Source: JBMDXK01 sp048594375 (GTDB lineage: Bacteria > Pseudomonadota > Alphaproteobacteria > Rhizobiales > Methylopilaceae). Taken from it: 42,448 bases of DNA. The stretch lies in NCBI GenBank assembly GCA_048594375.1, contig JBMDXK010000030.1:1-42448 (forward strand), written 5' to 3'. The position numbers and the translations under genes are program-made. The number at the start of each line of letters is the position of its first letter. The first letter of the stretch is position 1. This document shows, one piece after another, positions 18,303 to 27,336 of this stretch. Under the pieces are notes generated by a model. The model had not been told where the DNA came from. It worked only from the letters and a program-made list of their open reading frames with translations, and did no database searches.

Positions 18303-18326
18303 TACTTATTTTCTCCAAACCAGCAT

Positions 18327-18433
18327 TATAGCCTGAGACATATAAAATGATTATGTGCCTTAGAGCATAAGCCTTTGTTTTATCGCAGAGTTTTATCCAA
18401 TAAAATGATCATTTTATCGAAACCCGGCTCTAT
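18327..18433. repeat. RIME-like double-palindrome repeat, copy 2
   Basis: This is the second copy of the element at 14475, in the same orientation. Both begin TATAGCCTGAGACATATAAAA and share a CTTTGTTTT core and a CGGCT end. Here the first hairpin is imperfect, while the second contains a perfect 18-bp palindrome, ATAAAATGATCATTTTAT, at 18400-18417. It lies between degP and ccmH, in the upstream region of degP, and may affect its expression. Confidence 0.7.
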
Positions 18434-18439
18434 TCCGAA

Positions 18440-18462
18440 AAAGCACAGAAGCTTCGTGCTTT
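18440..18462 (-). terminator. Possible terminator of the ccm operon
   Basis: AAAGCAC at 18440-18446 and GTGCTTT at 18456-18462 form a 7-bp stem with a nine-base loop. Read on the minus strand it is followed by a short T-run (GTGCTTTTTCGG), about 110 bases after the ccmH stop. The stem is short, so this is a moderate call. Confidence 0.4.
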
Positions 18463-18574
18463 GTATCTGGAGAAGAATATGCGTGCTTTAACCTTACACC
18501 GCAATGGCGCTTACATGAAATTTTTGTAATGTTTTGGAAGGGGTTGCTGGAAACAATCCAAAAAGCGCAGGTTT

Positions 18575-19051
18575 TCATTGTTTCTGGCTGTTTTTCAAAA
18601 TGCGTTCAATGCGCTTTTCTTCTTCGGCAGAAAGCGGAAGCGGTTCATGCCATTTTTGGCGGCGGCTCAGCAGCCGTACCCCGCCAAATGCGCCCAGAAG
18701 AAGCGCCAGAACAGGCGTTCCCCACAGCAGCCATGTATGGGGGGCAAAACGGGGCCGCATCAAGACAAATTCACCATACCTCTCTTCCAGAAACAGCATG
18801 ATTTGGCGATCAGTTTCACCGTTACCAATTTTTTCCCGCACCAACTGACGCATATCTTTGGCAAGCGGTGCATCCGAATCATGGATGGCCTGATTTTGAC
18901 ACACCATGCACCGCAATTCGCGGAAGAGGTTTTGCGCGCGTTGTTCCAATTGCGTATTTTCAAGCGGCGTATCAAACGGTTGCGCGTGCAAAGAACCACT
19001 GCCCATCGCCCATGTTGTCAAAAGAATAACCAGCACAAAGAATCTGTCCAT
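18575..19051 (-). CDS. ccmH: Cytochrome c maturation protein CcmH (CycL)
   Basis: CcmH is a periplasmic, membrane-anchored thiol protein that reduces apocytochrome c cysteines for haem attachment. The 158-aa protein has a signal sequence (about residues 1-23, ending in SLHAQ), the LRCMVCQNQ motif with both redox cysteines near residues 47-50, and a C-terminal membrane helix (WLLWGTPVLALLLGAFGGV). I chose the ATG at 19051 because AGGAGA lies five bases upstream; a GTG one codon earlier is the alternative. It starts nine bases after the ccmF stop and is the last gene of the ccm operon. Confidence 0.95.
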   Translation of the reverse strand: MDRFFVLVILLTTWAMGSGSLHAQPFDTPLENTQLEQRAQNLFRELRCMVCQNQAIHDSDAPLAKDMRQLVREKIGNGETDRQIMLFLEERYGEFVLMRPRFAPHTWLLWGTPVLALLLGAFGGVRLLSRRQKWHEPLPLSAEEEKRIERILKNSQKQ

Positions 19052-19060
19052 CACGCTCTC

Positions 19061-21046
19061 CTAAGCTTCTAGAGCAGGCTGTGAAGGTTTTGCCTGTTTC
19101 CGGCGGGCAATCCCCACGCGCAAGCGCCGGTCACTTAGGGAAATACAGCCTCCAAGTGCCATGATTGCAGGGCCAATCCAGATCAGCAAAACAGCGGGCT
19201 TCCATTCTGCGCGTACAGGTACCGCGCCCTCTTCTTCCAGTGCATCTCCTAATGAAATATAAAGCTGGGAAAATCCGAAGGTTGTCAGGCTTGCTTCGGT
19301 CATTGCCATTTGCCGTGCGGTATAAAACCGCTTGGATGCTTCTGCTTGTCTGATGGTTACGCCGCCTCGGCGAATAGCGAAGGTTGCTACAGCATCTTGA
19401 TAGTTAGGCCCATCCACGGGACGGAACTGCTGAAGGATAACGGTAAATTTTCCAACTTGCAGTGCATCACCAATCTTCATCGTGCTGATGCGTTCGATAT
19501 TCCATGTGGTTGCGCCAACAATACCCAATAAACAAATACCGACACCCATATGCCCCAGCGCTGAACCCCATAGCGCACCGGGGATATGATAGGCTTTGCG
19601 CATACTTTCATTAAAGGATATGCGAAACAGTTTTGTGCGTTCCACCACTTCCGCGCCACTGCCCACAATACAATATGCGGCCACAGCAACACACACAACA
19701 CTCACCACCGGCGCCGCGTAAAGCGCAGCAACAACAAGACCTGCAAAAAGCCCCAGACCGATTGCGACAAACAGCCGTTGTGCCGCCCAATAAAGATTTC
19801 CGCGTTTCCATGCCAATAAAGGTCCAAAAGGCATGAACAGCATTAAAAACAGCATGAGTGGGCCAAAGGTGGCATTAAAATATTGTTCTCCCACGGAAAT
19901 TTTTTTATCTGTGAGTGTTTCCAGAACCAGTGGATAGAGGGTACCCACCAGCACCGTTGCACATGCCGCACTGAGAAAAATATTATTGAGAACCAACGCC
20001 CCTTCCCGTGAGATGGGGGCAAATATGCCGCCTTGGGTGAGAGCCGAAGCACGCCAGAAATAAAGTGCCAGCGAGCCGCCCACAAATACGCCCAAAATAA
20101 CCAAGATAAACAATCCTCGGGATGGATCGACAGCAAAGGCATGAACAGAAGTCAGCACACCCGACCGCACCAGAAAAGTGCCAAGAAGTGACAGTGAAAA
20201 TGTCAGCAAGGCCAGCAATATTGTCCAGATTTTCAGCGCTTCCCGCTTTTCCATGACTACAGCCGAATGCAGCAGAGCGGTACCGGAAATCCACGGCATC
20301 AGGGAAGCATTTTCAACGGGATCCCAGAACCAGAAGCCGCCCCATCCCAGTTCATAATAAGCCCAATAAGAACCCATTGCGATGCCAAGGGTCAAAAATA
20401 CCCAGGCTGCCAATGTCCACGGCCTAACCCACCGCGCCCACGCCGCATCAATCCGCCCGCTGACCAATGCGGCAATGGCAAACGAAAACGCAATCGAAAA
20501 GCCGACATAGCCAAGATACAAGAGCGGCGGGTGGATTGCCAAGCCAATATCCTGCAACAACGGGTTGAGATCGCGGCCTTCTAAGGGGGGATTTTCAACA
20601 CGCACAAACGGATTGGATGTGATGATAATAAACAGCAAAAAAGCCACAGAAATAGCGCCTTGTGCGCTCAATACATCGGCCTTCAATCTCATGGGCAACG
20701 CTTTACCGAACACCGCAATGGATGCCGCAAACAGCGAAAGAATAAGCGCCCACAGCAATATGGAGCCTTCATGGTTTCCCCATACGCCCGTAATTTTATA
20801 GAGCATCGGCTTGGCAGAATGAGAATTGGCCACCACATTTGCTACCGAAAAATCCGATGTAACATAGGCATAGGTGAGCGCAGCAAAGGCACCGCACAGC
20901 AAGAGACATTGCAGCATTGCCGCAGCATTGCCTACCCGCATCAGCATGGAATCCGCTGTGCGCGCTCCCCAGAACGGCACTATGGTTTGGCTCAGTGCAA
21001 TAACAAGAGCCAGAATAAGCGCAAAATGTCCTGCCTCAATTACCAT
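19061..21046 (-). CDS. ccmF: Cytochrome c haem lyase subunit CcmF (CycK)
   Basis: CcmF is the large inner-membrane component that accepts haem from CcmE and helps attach it to apocytochrome c. The haem-handling WWD signature is present (WGGFWFWDPVENASLMPW), and the protein is almost wholly hydrophobic with more than ten membrane helices. Its length of 661 aa is typical. The ATG at 21046 has GGAAAGG eight bases upstream; an ATG two codons earlier (21052) is too close to that site. The start overlaps the end of ccmE by about 11 bases, which supports translational coupling. Confidence 0.97.
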   Translation of the reverse strand: MVIEAGHFALILALVIALSQTIVPFWGARTADSMLMRVGNAAAMLQCLLLCGAFAALTYAYVTSDFSVANVVANSHSAKPMLYKITGVWGNHEGSILLWALILSLFAASIAVFGKALPMRLKADVLSAQGAISVAFLLFIIITSNPFVRVENPPLEGRDLNPLLQDIGLAIHPPLLYLGYVGFSIAFSFAIAALVSGRIDAAWARWVRPWTLAAWVFLTLGIAMGSYWAYYELGWGGFWFWDPVENASLMPWISGTALLHSAVVMEKREALKIWTILLALLTFSLSLLGTFLVRSGVLTSVHAFAVDPSRGLFILVILGVFVGGSLALYFWRASALTQGGIFAPISREGALVLNNIFLSAACATVLVGTLYPLVLETLTDKKISVGEQYFNATFGPLMLFLMLFMPFGPLLAWKRGNLYWAAQRLFVAIGLGLFAGLVVAALYAAPVVSVVCVAVAAYCIVGSGAEVVERTKLFRISFNESMRKAYHIPGALWGSALGHMGVGICLLGIVGATTWNIERISTMKIGDALQVGKFTVILQQFRPVDGPNYQDAVATFAIRRGGVTIRQAEASKRFYTARQMAMTEASLTTFGFSQLYISLGDALEEEGAVPVRAEWKPAVLLIWIGPAIMALGGCISLSDRRLRVGIARRKQAKPSQPALEA

Positions 21047-21479
21047 AGGCATCGCCTTTCCATACGCCCTGATCTTTTAAGGCATCGGCTACTTCTTTTG
21101 GCATGTAGTTTTCATCATGCTTGGCCAGCACGGTTCTGGCCGCAAAGATTTTATCTTCGCCGAGCCTGCCTTCTGCAACAATTCCCTGCCCTTCGCGGAA
21201 CAGATCCGGCAACAATCCGGCAAACTGGACTTCAATTTCAGCATTGCCATCGGAAACCACAAAGCGGACAACATCATTCATACGCTGGATGCTGCCCTCT
21301 TTCACCAAACCGCCAAGCCGCAGATTTTTGTCAGCCGGTGGCGGATTTTCAACCATTTGTGTTGGCGTGTTGAAAAACACAATAGTATCGGAAATGGCAT
21401 AAAGCATCAGGCCAATACTTAATGTCAGTACCGAACCTGCCACAGCAATAAGAGAAAGACGGCGTTGCTTGCGTGTCAT
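21036..21479 (-). CDS. ccmE: Cytochrome c haem chaperone CcmE (CycJ)
   Basis: CcmE is a periplasmic haem chaperone anchored by one N-terminal helix (about residues 9-31). The haem-binding His121 is present in LAKHDENYMPKEV, which is the diagnostic motif, and the beta-barrel core precedes it. The length of 147 aa is standard. Its ATG overlaps the ccmI stop by four bases (ATGA), and its own 3' end overlaps ccmF, so ccmI-ccmE-ccmF are tightly coupled. Confidence 0.97.
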   Translation of the reverse strand: MTRKQRRLSLIAVAGSVLTLSIGLMLYAISDTIVFFNTPTQMVENPPPADKNLRLGGLVKEGSIQRMNDVVRFVVSDGNAEIEVQFAGLLPDLFREGQGIVAEGRLGEDKIFAARTVLAKHDENYMPKEVADALKDQGVWKGDAYGN

Positions 21480-22603
21480 GGTTGCGTTTCCTCTGCAATA
21501 TCCAGCCCCACAGCCAAATCCTGCAACCGACGGAGAGCCGGGTTTTGCTCTGCAAAACGCTCTTTGCCTTCGTTGTAGAGCTTTTGTGCTTGCACTTTTT
21601 CACCCATGACAGCGAATGCCCGCATAGCCCGCAAGCGCTTATCAAGATTGTCCGGCTCCTGCTCAAGCTGGGTTTTTAGGCGCTCCACCATTGCACGGAT
21701 AAATTTCTCCCGCTCTTCAGGCGATGAAGCCATAATCTGTTTGCCTTCTTCCTCGGAAAAAGCTTCCTGCACAGCGATGCCTGCCATGGCGTTTTCAACC
21801 AGCCGCTGTTTTACCGGCTGCCGCCAAGAGGCATCATCGGGAGAGTTTTGCAAGAGATTTATCCAGATTGCAGAAGCCTCATCTTTCAACCCTTGCTGCA
21901 TTTTGGCCAGCGCCTTATAATAAAGCGCCATAGGCATATCCGGCTGCAGGTTTAAAGCGCGTTCAAAGTTGCCCAACGCTTCGTCTGAAACTGTGCCTTC
22001 ATCGCGGATGACCTGTGTTTCACCCAATGCAGCATATGCCGTGGACGATTCGCTTTGCAAGCGCACCAGCTGTTGATAGGCATTGACTGCTTTATCCCAT
22101 TCCTCTGCACGCCGATAAACCGGAGCAAGTGTTTGCCAGGCTCTGATGTCATCTGGATTTGTTTCCAGCGCTTTTTCAACGCGTTGTACCAGTTCAAGGG
22201 GAGAAAGCTGTTCAACGGGCTGTTCCAACCGTGCCTGAAGCGGCTGATCGTGCAAGGCAGGTTTGCCCCAAAGGCTATAAAGGGAAAGTGCAAGCGCCGG
22301 AATGCCAGCCAGCGCCAGCAAAATATATATTTTACGCTGAGCAGCATGATTGTGTGTTGTTAAAGCATATTTTTCAGCGCGGTTATGAGCGGCTAAAATG
22401 CGCCGGTTTGCTTCGGTGCGCGCTGTTCCGGCCTCTTCTTTACCAATCAGACCTCTTTGCTCATCATGGTCGATTTCCTGCAATTGTGCCTGATAAACAC
22501 GGATGTCTTCACCTCCCGTTTTTATTTCACGCCGGGTAAGTGGCAGAAGCATAGCCCAGACCGTAAGGCCTGTCATGCACGCAATTGCAATCCAAAGAGT
22601 CAT
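21476..22603 (-). CDS. ccmI: Cytochrome c maturation protein CcmI (CycH)
   Basis: CcmI is a membrane-bound TPR protein that chaperones apocytochrome c to the haem-ligation complex. The chosen start, ATG at 22603 with AAGGA about nine bases upstream, begins MTLWIAIACMTGLTVWAML, an obvious first membrane helix; the frame stays open for 80 further codons upstream, but those lack this character. A second helix (YILLALAGIPALALSLYSL) lies near residue 115, and TPR-like repeats (for example PDDIRAWQTLAPVYRRAEEW) fill the C-terminal part. At 375 aa it matches rhizobial CycH. It is the first gene of the ccm operon. Confidence 0.93.
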   Translation of the reverse strand: MTLWIAIACMTGLTVWAMLLPLTRREIKTGGEDIRVYQAQLQEIDHDEQRGLIGKEEAGTARTEANRRILAAHNRAEKYALTTHNHAAQRKIYILLALAGIPALALSLYSLWGKPALHDQPLQARLEQPVEQLSPLELVQRVEKALETNPDDIRAWQTLAPVYRRAEEWDKAVNAYQQLVRLQSESSTAYAALGETQVIRDEGTVSDEALGNFERALNLQPDMPMALYYKALAKMQQGLKDEASAIWINLLQNSPDDASWRQPVKQRLVENAMAGIAVQEAFSEEEGKQIMASSPEEREKFIRAMVERLKTQLEQEPDNLDKRLRAMRAFAVMGEKVQAQKLYNEGKERFAEQNPALRRLQDLAVGLDIAEETQP

Positions 22604-22970
22604 GATATGGTGTCCTTGTGCAATCTTGTAGAATATTTTTGTGCTAAAATGAACTCCCAAATACTTTATGCGACCTTTTGCTTCTATGCCTGTTTTAAAT
22701 TGCCGTTTTACTCTGTGATGGGGAAAACTTTTATGAATGCCAATAAAGTGCGATGTTCTGGTGCATTCTTGAGGCAATGTCTTTGTTTTTAAAATGAAAA
22801 TAGGTATGCTGGGTTTGTGTTGTCTTTTTCTGGATAAAGCCAATCTCTGATGGCATCACCGCGTATTTTCGTAATAAGTCTTTGTTTTCTAGCATATTTT
22901 TTCTAAAATGGCTGTTCGGGTCAATAAGATGTTCAGGTTGTTGTAAATCAGATAAGAGTGATTGTTGGTA
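22604..22970. other. Divergent intergenic region between ccmI and the sox-like operon
   Basis: This 367-base stretch should contain the promoters of both the leftward ccm operon and the rightward sox-like operon; I could not assign boxes with confidence. It includes a 17-base exact match (ATAAGTCTTTGTTTTCT, 22874-22890) to bases 14514-14530 of RIME-like copy 1, so it probably carries a degraded third copy of that repeat. Confidence 0.5.
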
Positions 22971-24125
22971 ATGGCTTTTCGTTTGTTTAAAAACATGGTT
23001 TCGCGTGATGCTGCATCAAACAGTTTTGCGGGATACCGCTCTTTATCGTTTTATCCAACGCCTACGCCTGAAAATGATTACGATATTGTTTTATTGGGGA
23101 AAGACATTGAAACGGTTCTGCTGGCTTATGTGCTGATCCGTCATTTCGGACAAAAGCGTGTTGCTGTTCTTGCTCCACAAGATTTTTATGAACCGGATGG
23201 GGACGAGCTTCTTACCCCCTATTCCCTGCCGCTGGAATGTGCCGAGCTTTTCAACCTTTCCCACACGCTGCTGCGCCGCTTTTCAAAACATTTTCCGGTT
23301 GAATGCAAGCCTTTGCGTCAATCGTGTCTCCGGTTGATTAAAAGCAATGCGCATATGCGCCAGGCTGTCGATCAGGCCAACACCTTTGCAGCGTTAGGCA
23401 TTCCGGGCTGGATTATCACGCCGCGGGAAACCCACATCCATGCTCCTCTGCTGGCGCTCCACCCAGACATGCAAGGCGCGTTGCTGCTGCCGGAAACCTA
23501 TAGCATCAACCGGCAAGCGCTTTACTATGCCTGCCTGAACGCTGCGCAGGATCTGGGCGTGACCTTTATTGCCGACTGCCCCGTAAATGGGTTGCATTGT
23601 GTCGATGGAAAAGTGGAAAGTCTGCAAACTGCCAAAGGCTCTGTTACAACCCGCATTGTGGTCAACAGCACCCTTATGCCTGCTGTTGCAGAAAGCGCAC
23701 CTTCAATGGTGTCGCATTCTTGTCGTGAATGGCAAGCGCTTCCCATTCGTGCGCCCTTCAAACCTGCGGTCATGTCATATGAGGATGATCTGCATATACT
23801 GTATAATAATCACGGCACCTTTACATTCCGTGATTTTCAACCCGGATCCACTTTAGAAACCACAGCGCAGAAGATTTTAAAATTGTTGCCCGATATTGCC
23901 CAACACAATGTCCATATCCAGCATGTTCGGGATGCGGTAAGTACGGATAATGGGGTGCCGGTTATTGGCTCTGCCTCCATTAAAGGTCTTTTTACGCTGA
24001 ATGGATTGGGCTGGAACCGCTATTGCTTTGCATTTGGCGCGGCGGTTGCTTTGGCTTCAACCCTCGTTACCCGCGCCCTGCATCCTGCCTTGCGTCCTCT
24101 TCAACGTGAGGAGCGCGCGGCATGA
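22971..24125 (+). CDS. soxB: Diverged sarcosine oxidase beta subunit-like protein
   Basis: The 384-aa product resembles SoxB of heterotetrameric sarcosine oxidase, which oxidatively demethylates sarcosine. The C-terminal pattern VSTDNGVPVIGSASIKGLFTLN corresponds to the SoxB segment DGSPIID...LYLNAGW. It is strongly degenerate: the FAD-binding GGGGHG motif expected after DYDI reads LLGKDIE (near residue 43), and the His that carries covalent FMN in known SoxB appears to be Asn180 in YSINRQALYY. Normal SoxB is about 415 aa. The start is uncertain: ATG at 22971 or TTG at 22962/22965 after AAGAG. The stop overlaps the next gene by four bases (ATGA). Catalytic activity as a classical SoxB is doubtful; a structural or altered role is inferred. 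Confidence 0.75.
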   Translation: MAFRLFKNMVSRDAASNSFAGYRSLSFYPTPTPENDYDIVLLGKDIETVLLAYVLIRHFGQKRVAVLAPQDFYEPDGDELLTPYSLPLECAELFNLSHTLLRRFSKHFPVECKPLRQSCLRLIKSNAHMRQAVDQANTFAALGIPGWIITPRETHIHAPLLALHPDMQGALLLPETYSINRQALYYACLNAAQDLGVTFIADCPVNGLHCVDGKVESLQTAKGSVTTRIVVNSTLMPAVAESAPSMVSHSCREWQALPIRAPFKPAVMSYEDDLHILYNNHGTFTFRDFQPGSTLETTAQKILKLLPDIAQHNVHIQHVRDAVSTDNGVPVIGSASIKGLFTLNGLGWNRYCFAFGAAVALASTLVTRALHPALRPLQREERAA

Positions 24126-26752
24126 AGCAGCAATCCTACCGCATTTCCGCACACCAGCAGGGTGATTTTGGCTCACGCATCAACCGTTCACGCCCCATTT
24201 CTTTCAGCTATGACCGGGAGCGGCTGGTTGGGGTGACGGGTGATACTCTTAGCAGTGCGTTGCTTGCAAATGGCGTAACAACATTCGGGTTTAATATTCA
24301 TACCCGCCAGCCTCAGGGGTTTTATTCGCTGCTGGATCATTCAACGCCGCATATGGTTTCGCTCAAGCGTGGTAATCTGTTTATTCCTGAGCCTGATCCG
24401 AACGATGTGGGTATGCGCGAAGGGCTGTCAGTGCGCAGCACGAACACATGGAAACATCGCCTTGCCGGTGTCGCGCCGTTTTTAAAGCGTTTTTCTGGAT
24501 TTGATACGCTTTCGTCATTGCCGTTATCCGAATTGCCGGAAAATTTCGAGCATATTCATACGCGGGTTGATGTGCTGATTATTGGCGGTGGTCTTGGGGG
24601 GATTTGTGCGGCTGAATTGCCTGCGGAGGCTGGACTTGATGTCTTGCTGGTAGAAGCATCACCTTTTCTGGGCGGCATTAGTGATGCTTATGATGGCTGT
24701 GTAGAGGGTATGCCGCTTGAGGCGTGGATTAAAAATCAGGCCAGCCGACTGGAAGCACTGAATAATGTGCGCATCCGCCCCTTAATGACGGTTATCCATC
24801 TTTCGCAGACGGGTGAAGCAATCATTCTGGAGCGGATTTCTGCCACTGGTCTTGAGAAAAGTTCGCCGGATACCGTGAGAGCGCGGCTCTGGTTTGTAAA
24901 GGCGCGGGCGGTTGTGCTGGCAACGGGGGCGTATGAACGCAATCTGGTGTTTCAGGATAATGCCGCCGTTGGCGTGGTTTCCGCCTGCTCTGCCCGTTTG
25001 CTGCTGCGCCGCTATGGCATTGCAGTGGGCCACCATGTGGTGTTTGCGTGTTCCAGTGATGAAGGAATGCGCACCGCGCTTGATTTCAAAAAGATCGGTA
25101 TTTCTATTGAATTGCTAGCGGATTTGCGCTTGCATCCATCGGGAATGCTGCTGAATGATGTCAAGTCGGAGGGAATAAGGCTTGCATTTGGTTCTGCGCC
25201 GTCTGCGGTGTCGTTGACACGGCGCGGACACGGGCTGGATTCCATCAGGCTTCGTAATCGTCTGCGGGATGATACTGGCCCCGCCCTTGAACGGGAAGTG
25301 TTGTGCGATACTGTTGTCACATCGGGGGGGTGGCAACCGAACCTGCATCTTGCGCGGGGAATTGGTGCTGACTTTACCCGTGATGATGAAACGGGCTGCG
25401 TCACAATCGGTTATTATCCGGCGGGGTTTTATTCGGCAGGTGCTGCAAGCGGTGTTTATAATGCGCGAGACGTCATTCAGGACGCGTTAAAAGCAGGTGC
25501 AGAAACGGTTGCATATCTCAAGCAGCTTGCGGCTCCTGCTTATCTTTACAGGGATATTCCGTGTACTGTTGTTGAAGATATGCCCGCGGAATATATTCCT
25601 CCGTTGGTTGATGATGGGGCTGCAAACCGCGCTTTTCTGAACGAGCGCCGGACAATAACTGTGCAGGACATCACACGCTATCGGGATGACCGCGATGCTG
25701 CACGCACACAGGCGCACGGTTTTTATCGGGATGAAGAAAGCCGTTTTCTTAAACCCGTTGGGCTGGCAGTGCTTGCAGGACTTACCCCCCGCAGCGATAC
25801 CGCACGCTGCTTACATTTTACCATAGCCAAAGGCGCTGTGACATGTGTGCGTGATGGCTGGAAAGTGGTGGATTGCTTCACACGCGGGAACGAAACACCC
25901 GAGCAGGCTGTTGCGCGGGAAGTGCATACTGTGGCAAGCAAATTCGGGCTTTGTCCGATGGATCATAGCCAGCTTGTCAGTGTCAATGGCCGTAATGCAG
26001 CAGCTTTTCTTGCCCGCTTTGAGGTATTACCGCAAAAAAACAATGCTTCCTGCGCGCCTGCTTTTATCGTGAATGGCATTCTGGTGCATGTGCTGCGCGT
26101 CTCAGAACATGCTGTTTATTGTTTTGCATTACGGGGCGGTGCAGATTTGCACGCCGCTCTTCTTCATGAAAAGCAAATATCCGGTGCAGATGTGGTGGTT
26201 CTTTGCGAAGAGGAGCGCTGGGGGAAGTTATTGCTTCTTGGAGAGCCAGCTCCAGCATTGATTCCTGAACATTTTTTGGCGTGGCCATTAGCGCTCACAG
26301 GGTTGCCCGTTTCGTTGCTGCTGTGTCCTGTCGGGGAAGCAAAAGGGTATTGGGATACTGTCACAGCCAGCAGACAACCTTTGCTGGGTTTGAAAGCATT
26401 TGAACAATTTTTGTTTGAAAATGGCGATTTAACGGGCGAGCAATTTGTGTATGCCCATAAAGCAGGCGGCACACTTTACGGTGTGCTTGCCTCCGATCCT
26501 CATTTTCATATTCCACCAGGATCGCATCTTTTTGCAGGTGTCAAACCGGATTCATCCCGTAAAAATCCTGCCCTTACGAGCCGTATTGGCTCAGTATTGG
26601 CCTCGCATTATTCGCATCGGCATGGCCGTAACCTTTCTCTTGCGCTTTTGAACACTCCTTCCGAGGCTCATTCGGTATATTTTCGCGCGCAGGGAGATTT
26701 CTGGCAGGCACGTCTTGTGTCTGCACGTTTTGACACAGAGGCGCACACATAA
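24122..26752 (+). CDS. soxA: Sarcosine oxidase alpha subunit-like protein
   Basis: An 876-aa SoxA-like protein. The N-terminal 2Fe-2S-ferredoxin-like fold reads RINRSRPISFSYDRERLVGV...GDTLSSALLANGV, typical of SoxA and HcnA proteins. A dinucleotide-binding motif IIGGGLGGICAA (Gly155, 157 and 160) is intact, with a second Rossmann part including VVLATGAYER. The C-terminal GcvT-like folate-binding region is present but weak, and the protein is shorter than the usual 970-1000 aa. GAGGAG lies eight bases before the ATG. soxD, which normally sits between soxB and soxA, is missing, since the two genes overlap by four bases. The family link is good; the substrate may not be sarcosine. Confidence 0.85.
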   Translation: MKQQSYRISAHQQGDFGSRINRSRPISFSYDRERLVGVTGDTLSSALLANGVTTFGFNIHTRQPQGFYSLLDHSTPHMVSLKRGNLFIPEPDPNDVGMREGLSVRSTNTWKHRLAGVAPFLKRFSGFDTLSSLPLSELPENFEHIHTRVDVLIIGGGLGGICAAELPAEAGLDVLLVEASPFLGGISDAYDGCVEGMPLEAWIKNQASRLEALNNVRIRPLMTVIHLSQTGEAIILERISATGLEKSSPDTVRARLWFVKARAVVLATGAYERNLVFQDNAAVGVVSACSARLLLRRYGIAVGHHVVFACSSDEGMRTALDFKKIGISIELLADLRLHPSGMLLNDVKSEGIRLAFGSAPSAVSLTRRGHGLDSIRLRNRLRDDTGPALEREVLCDTVVTSGGWQPNLHLARGIGADFTRDDETGCVTIGYYPAGFYSAGAASGVYNARDVIQDALKAGAETVAYLKQLAAPAYLYRDIPCTVVEDMPAEYIPPLVDDGAANRAFLNERRTITVQDITRYRDDRDAARTQAHGFYRDEESRFLKPVGLAVLAGLTPRSDTARCLHFTIAKGAVTCVRDGWKVVDCFTRGNETPEQAVAREVHTVASKFGLCPMDHSQLVSVNGRNAAAFLARFEVLPQKNNASCAPAFIVNGILVHVLRVSEHAVYCFALRGGADLHAALLHEKQISGADVVVLCEEERWGKLLLLGEPAPALIPEHFLAWPLALTGLPVSLLLCPVGEAKGYWDTVTASRQPLLGLKAFEQFLFENGDLTGEQFVYAHKAGGTLYGVLASDPHFHIPPGSHLFAGVKPDSSRKNPALTSRIGSVLASHYSHRHGRNLSLALLNTPSEAHSVYFRAQGDFWQARLVSARFDTEAHT

Positions 26753-27331
26753 ATGCAATGGTCTGATACGCTTGAAGCACCGCGTTCTTTGCTTACGGGG
26801 CCGGACATAGCGGTTTCCGTGATTGAAGATCCCGGCTTTATTGCGCTGTATGGCGATATATCCCAAAGCAGCGCAATCACTGCTGTTTTGATGGATCAGG
26901 GTATTCCTGTTCCTGTTCATCACATTGCAAAAGTTGCCTTTTTCTCGGATGGTTTCACGCTCGAACGCAAGCGTGCCGGTTTATGGATTTTTTGCAGTCG
27001 CTCTCATGCAGCAGAGCTTGAAACTGCGTTAAAAGCAGCACCCTCTTCAACGGATGTTGTTATTTGCAACCGTACAGGGCATTTTTCAGCGTTTCGCATT
27101 GCCGGTATTGCTGCGCCTGAAATTTTGACAAAGGTATGCTCTTTGCAGCTTTTTTCAAAGCACCACGATCACGCTGTTTCTTTTACGCATCTGGATCTGG
27201 AGATCGTCCTCATTCCGGAACGTGATGGCGACACCTTGTGCTGGCGTTTGCTTGTTCCGCGTTCTGGAGCTGCGGCTTTTGCAGAAAAGCTTGTTTCTGC
27301 ATCGCTGTTGCAACCGCGTATTGAAATGTAA
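26753..27331 (+). CDS. soxG: Sarcosine oxidase gamma subunit-like protein
   Basis: The 192-aa protein begins immediately after the soxA stop codon (no gap), with GAGGCG about nine bases before its ATG, so it is the last gene of the operon. Size, position and the C-terminal YgfZ/GcvT-like pattern (FTHLDLEIVLIPERDG, LLVPRSGAAAFAEKL) fit SoxG. Sequence conservation is low, so the call leans on context. It converges on the next gene with only five bases between stops. Confidence 0.7.
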   Translation: MQWSDTLEAPRSLLTGPDIAVSVIEDPGFIALYGDISQSSAITAVLMDQGIPVPVHHIAKVAFFSDGFTLERKRAGLWIFCSRSHAAELETALKAAPSSTDVVICNRTGHFSAFRIAGIAAPEILTKVCSLQLFSKHHDHAVSFTHLDLEIVLIPERDGDTLCWRLLVPRSGAAAFAEKLVSASLLQPRIEM

Positions 27332-27336
27332 GGTGT

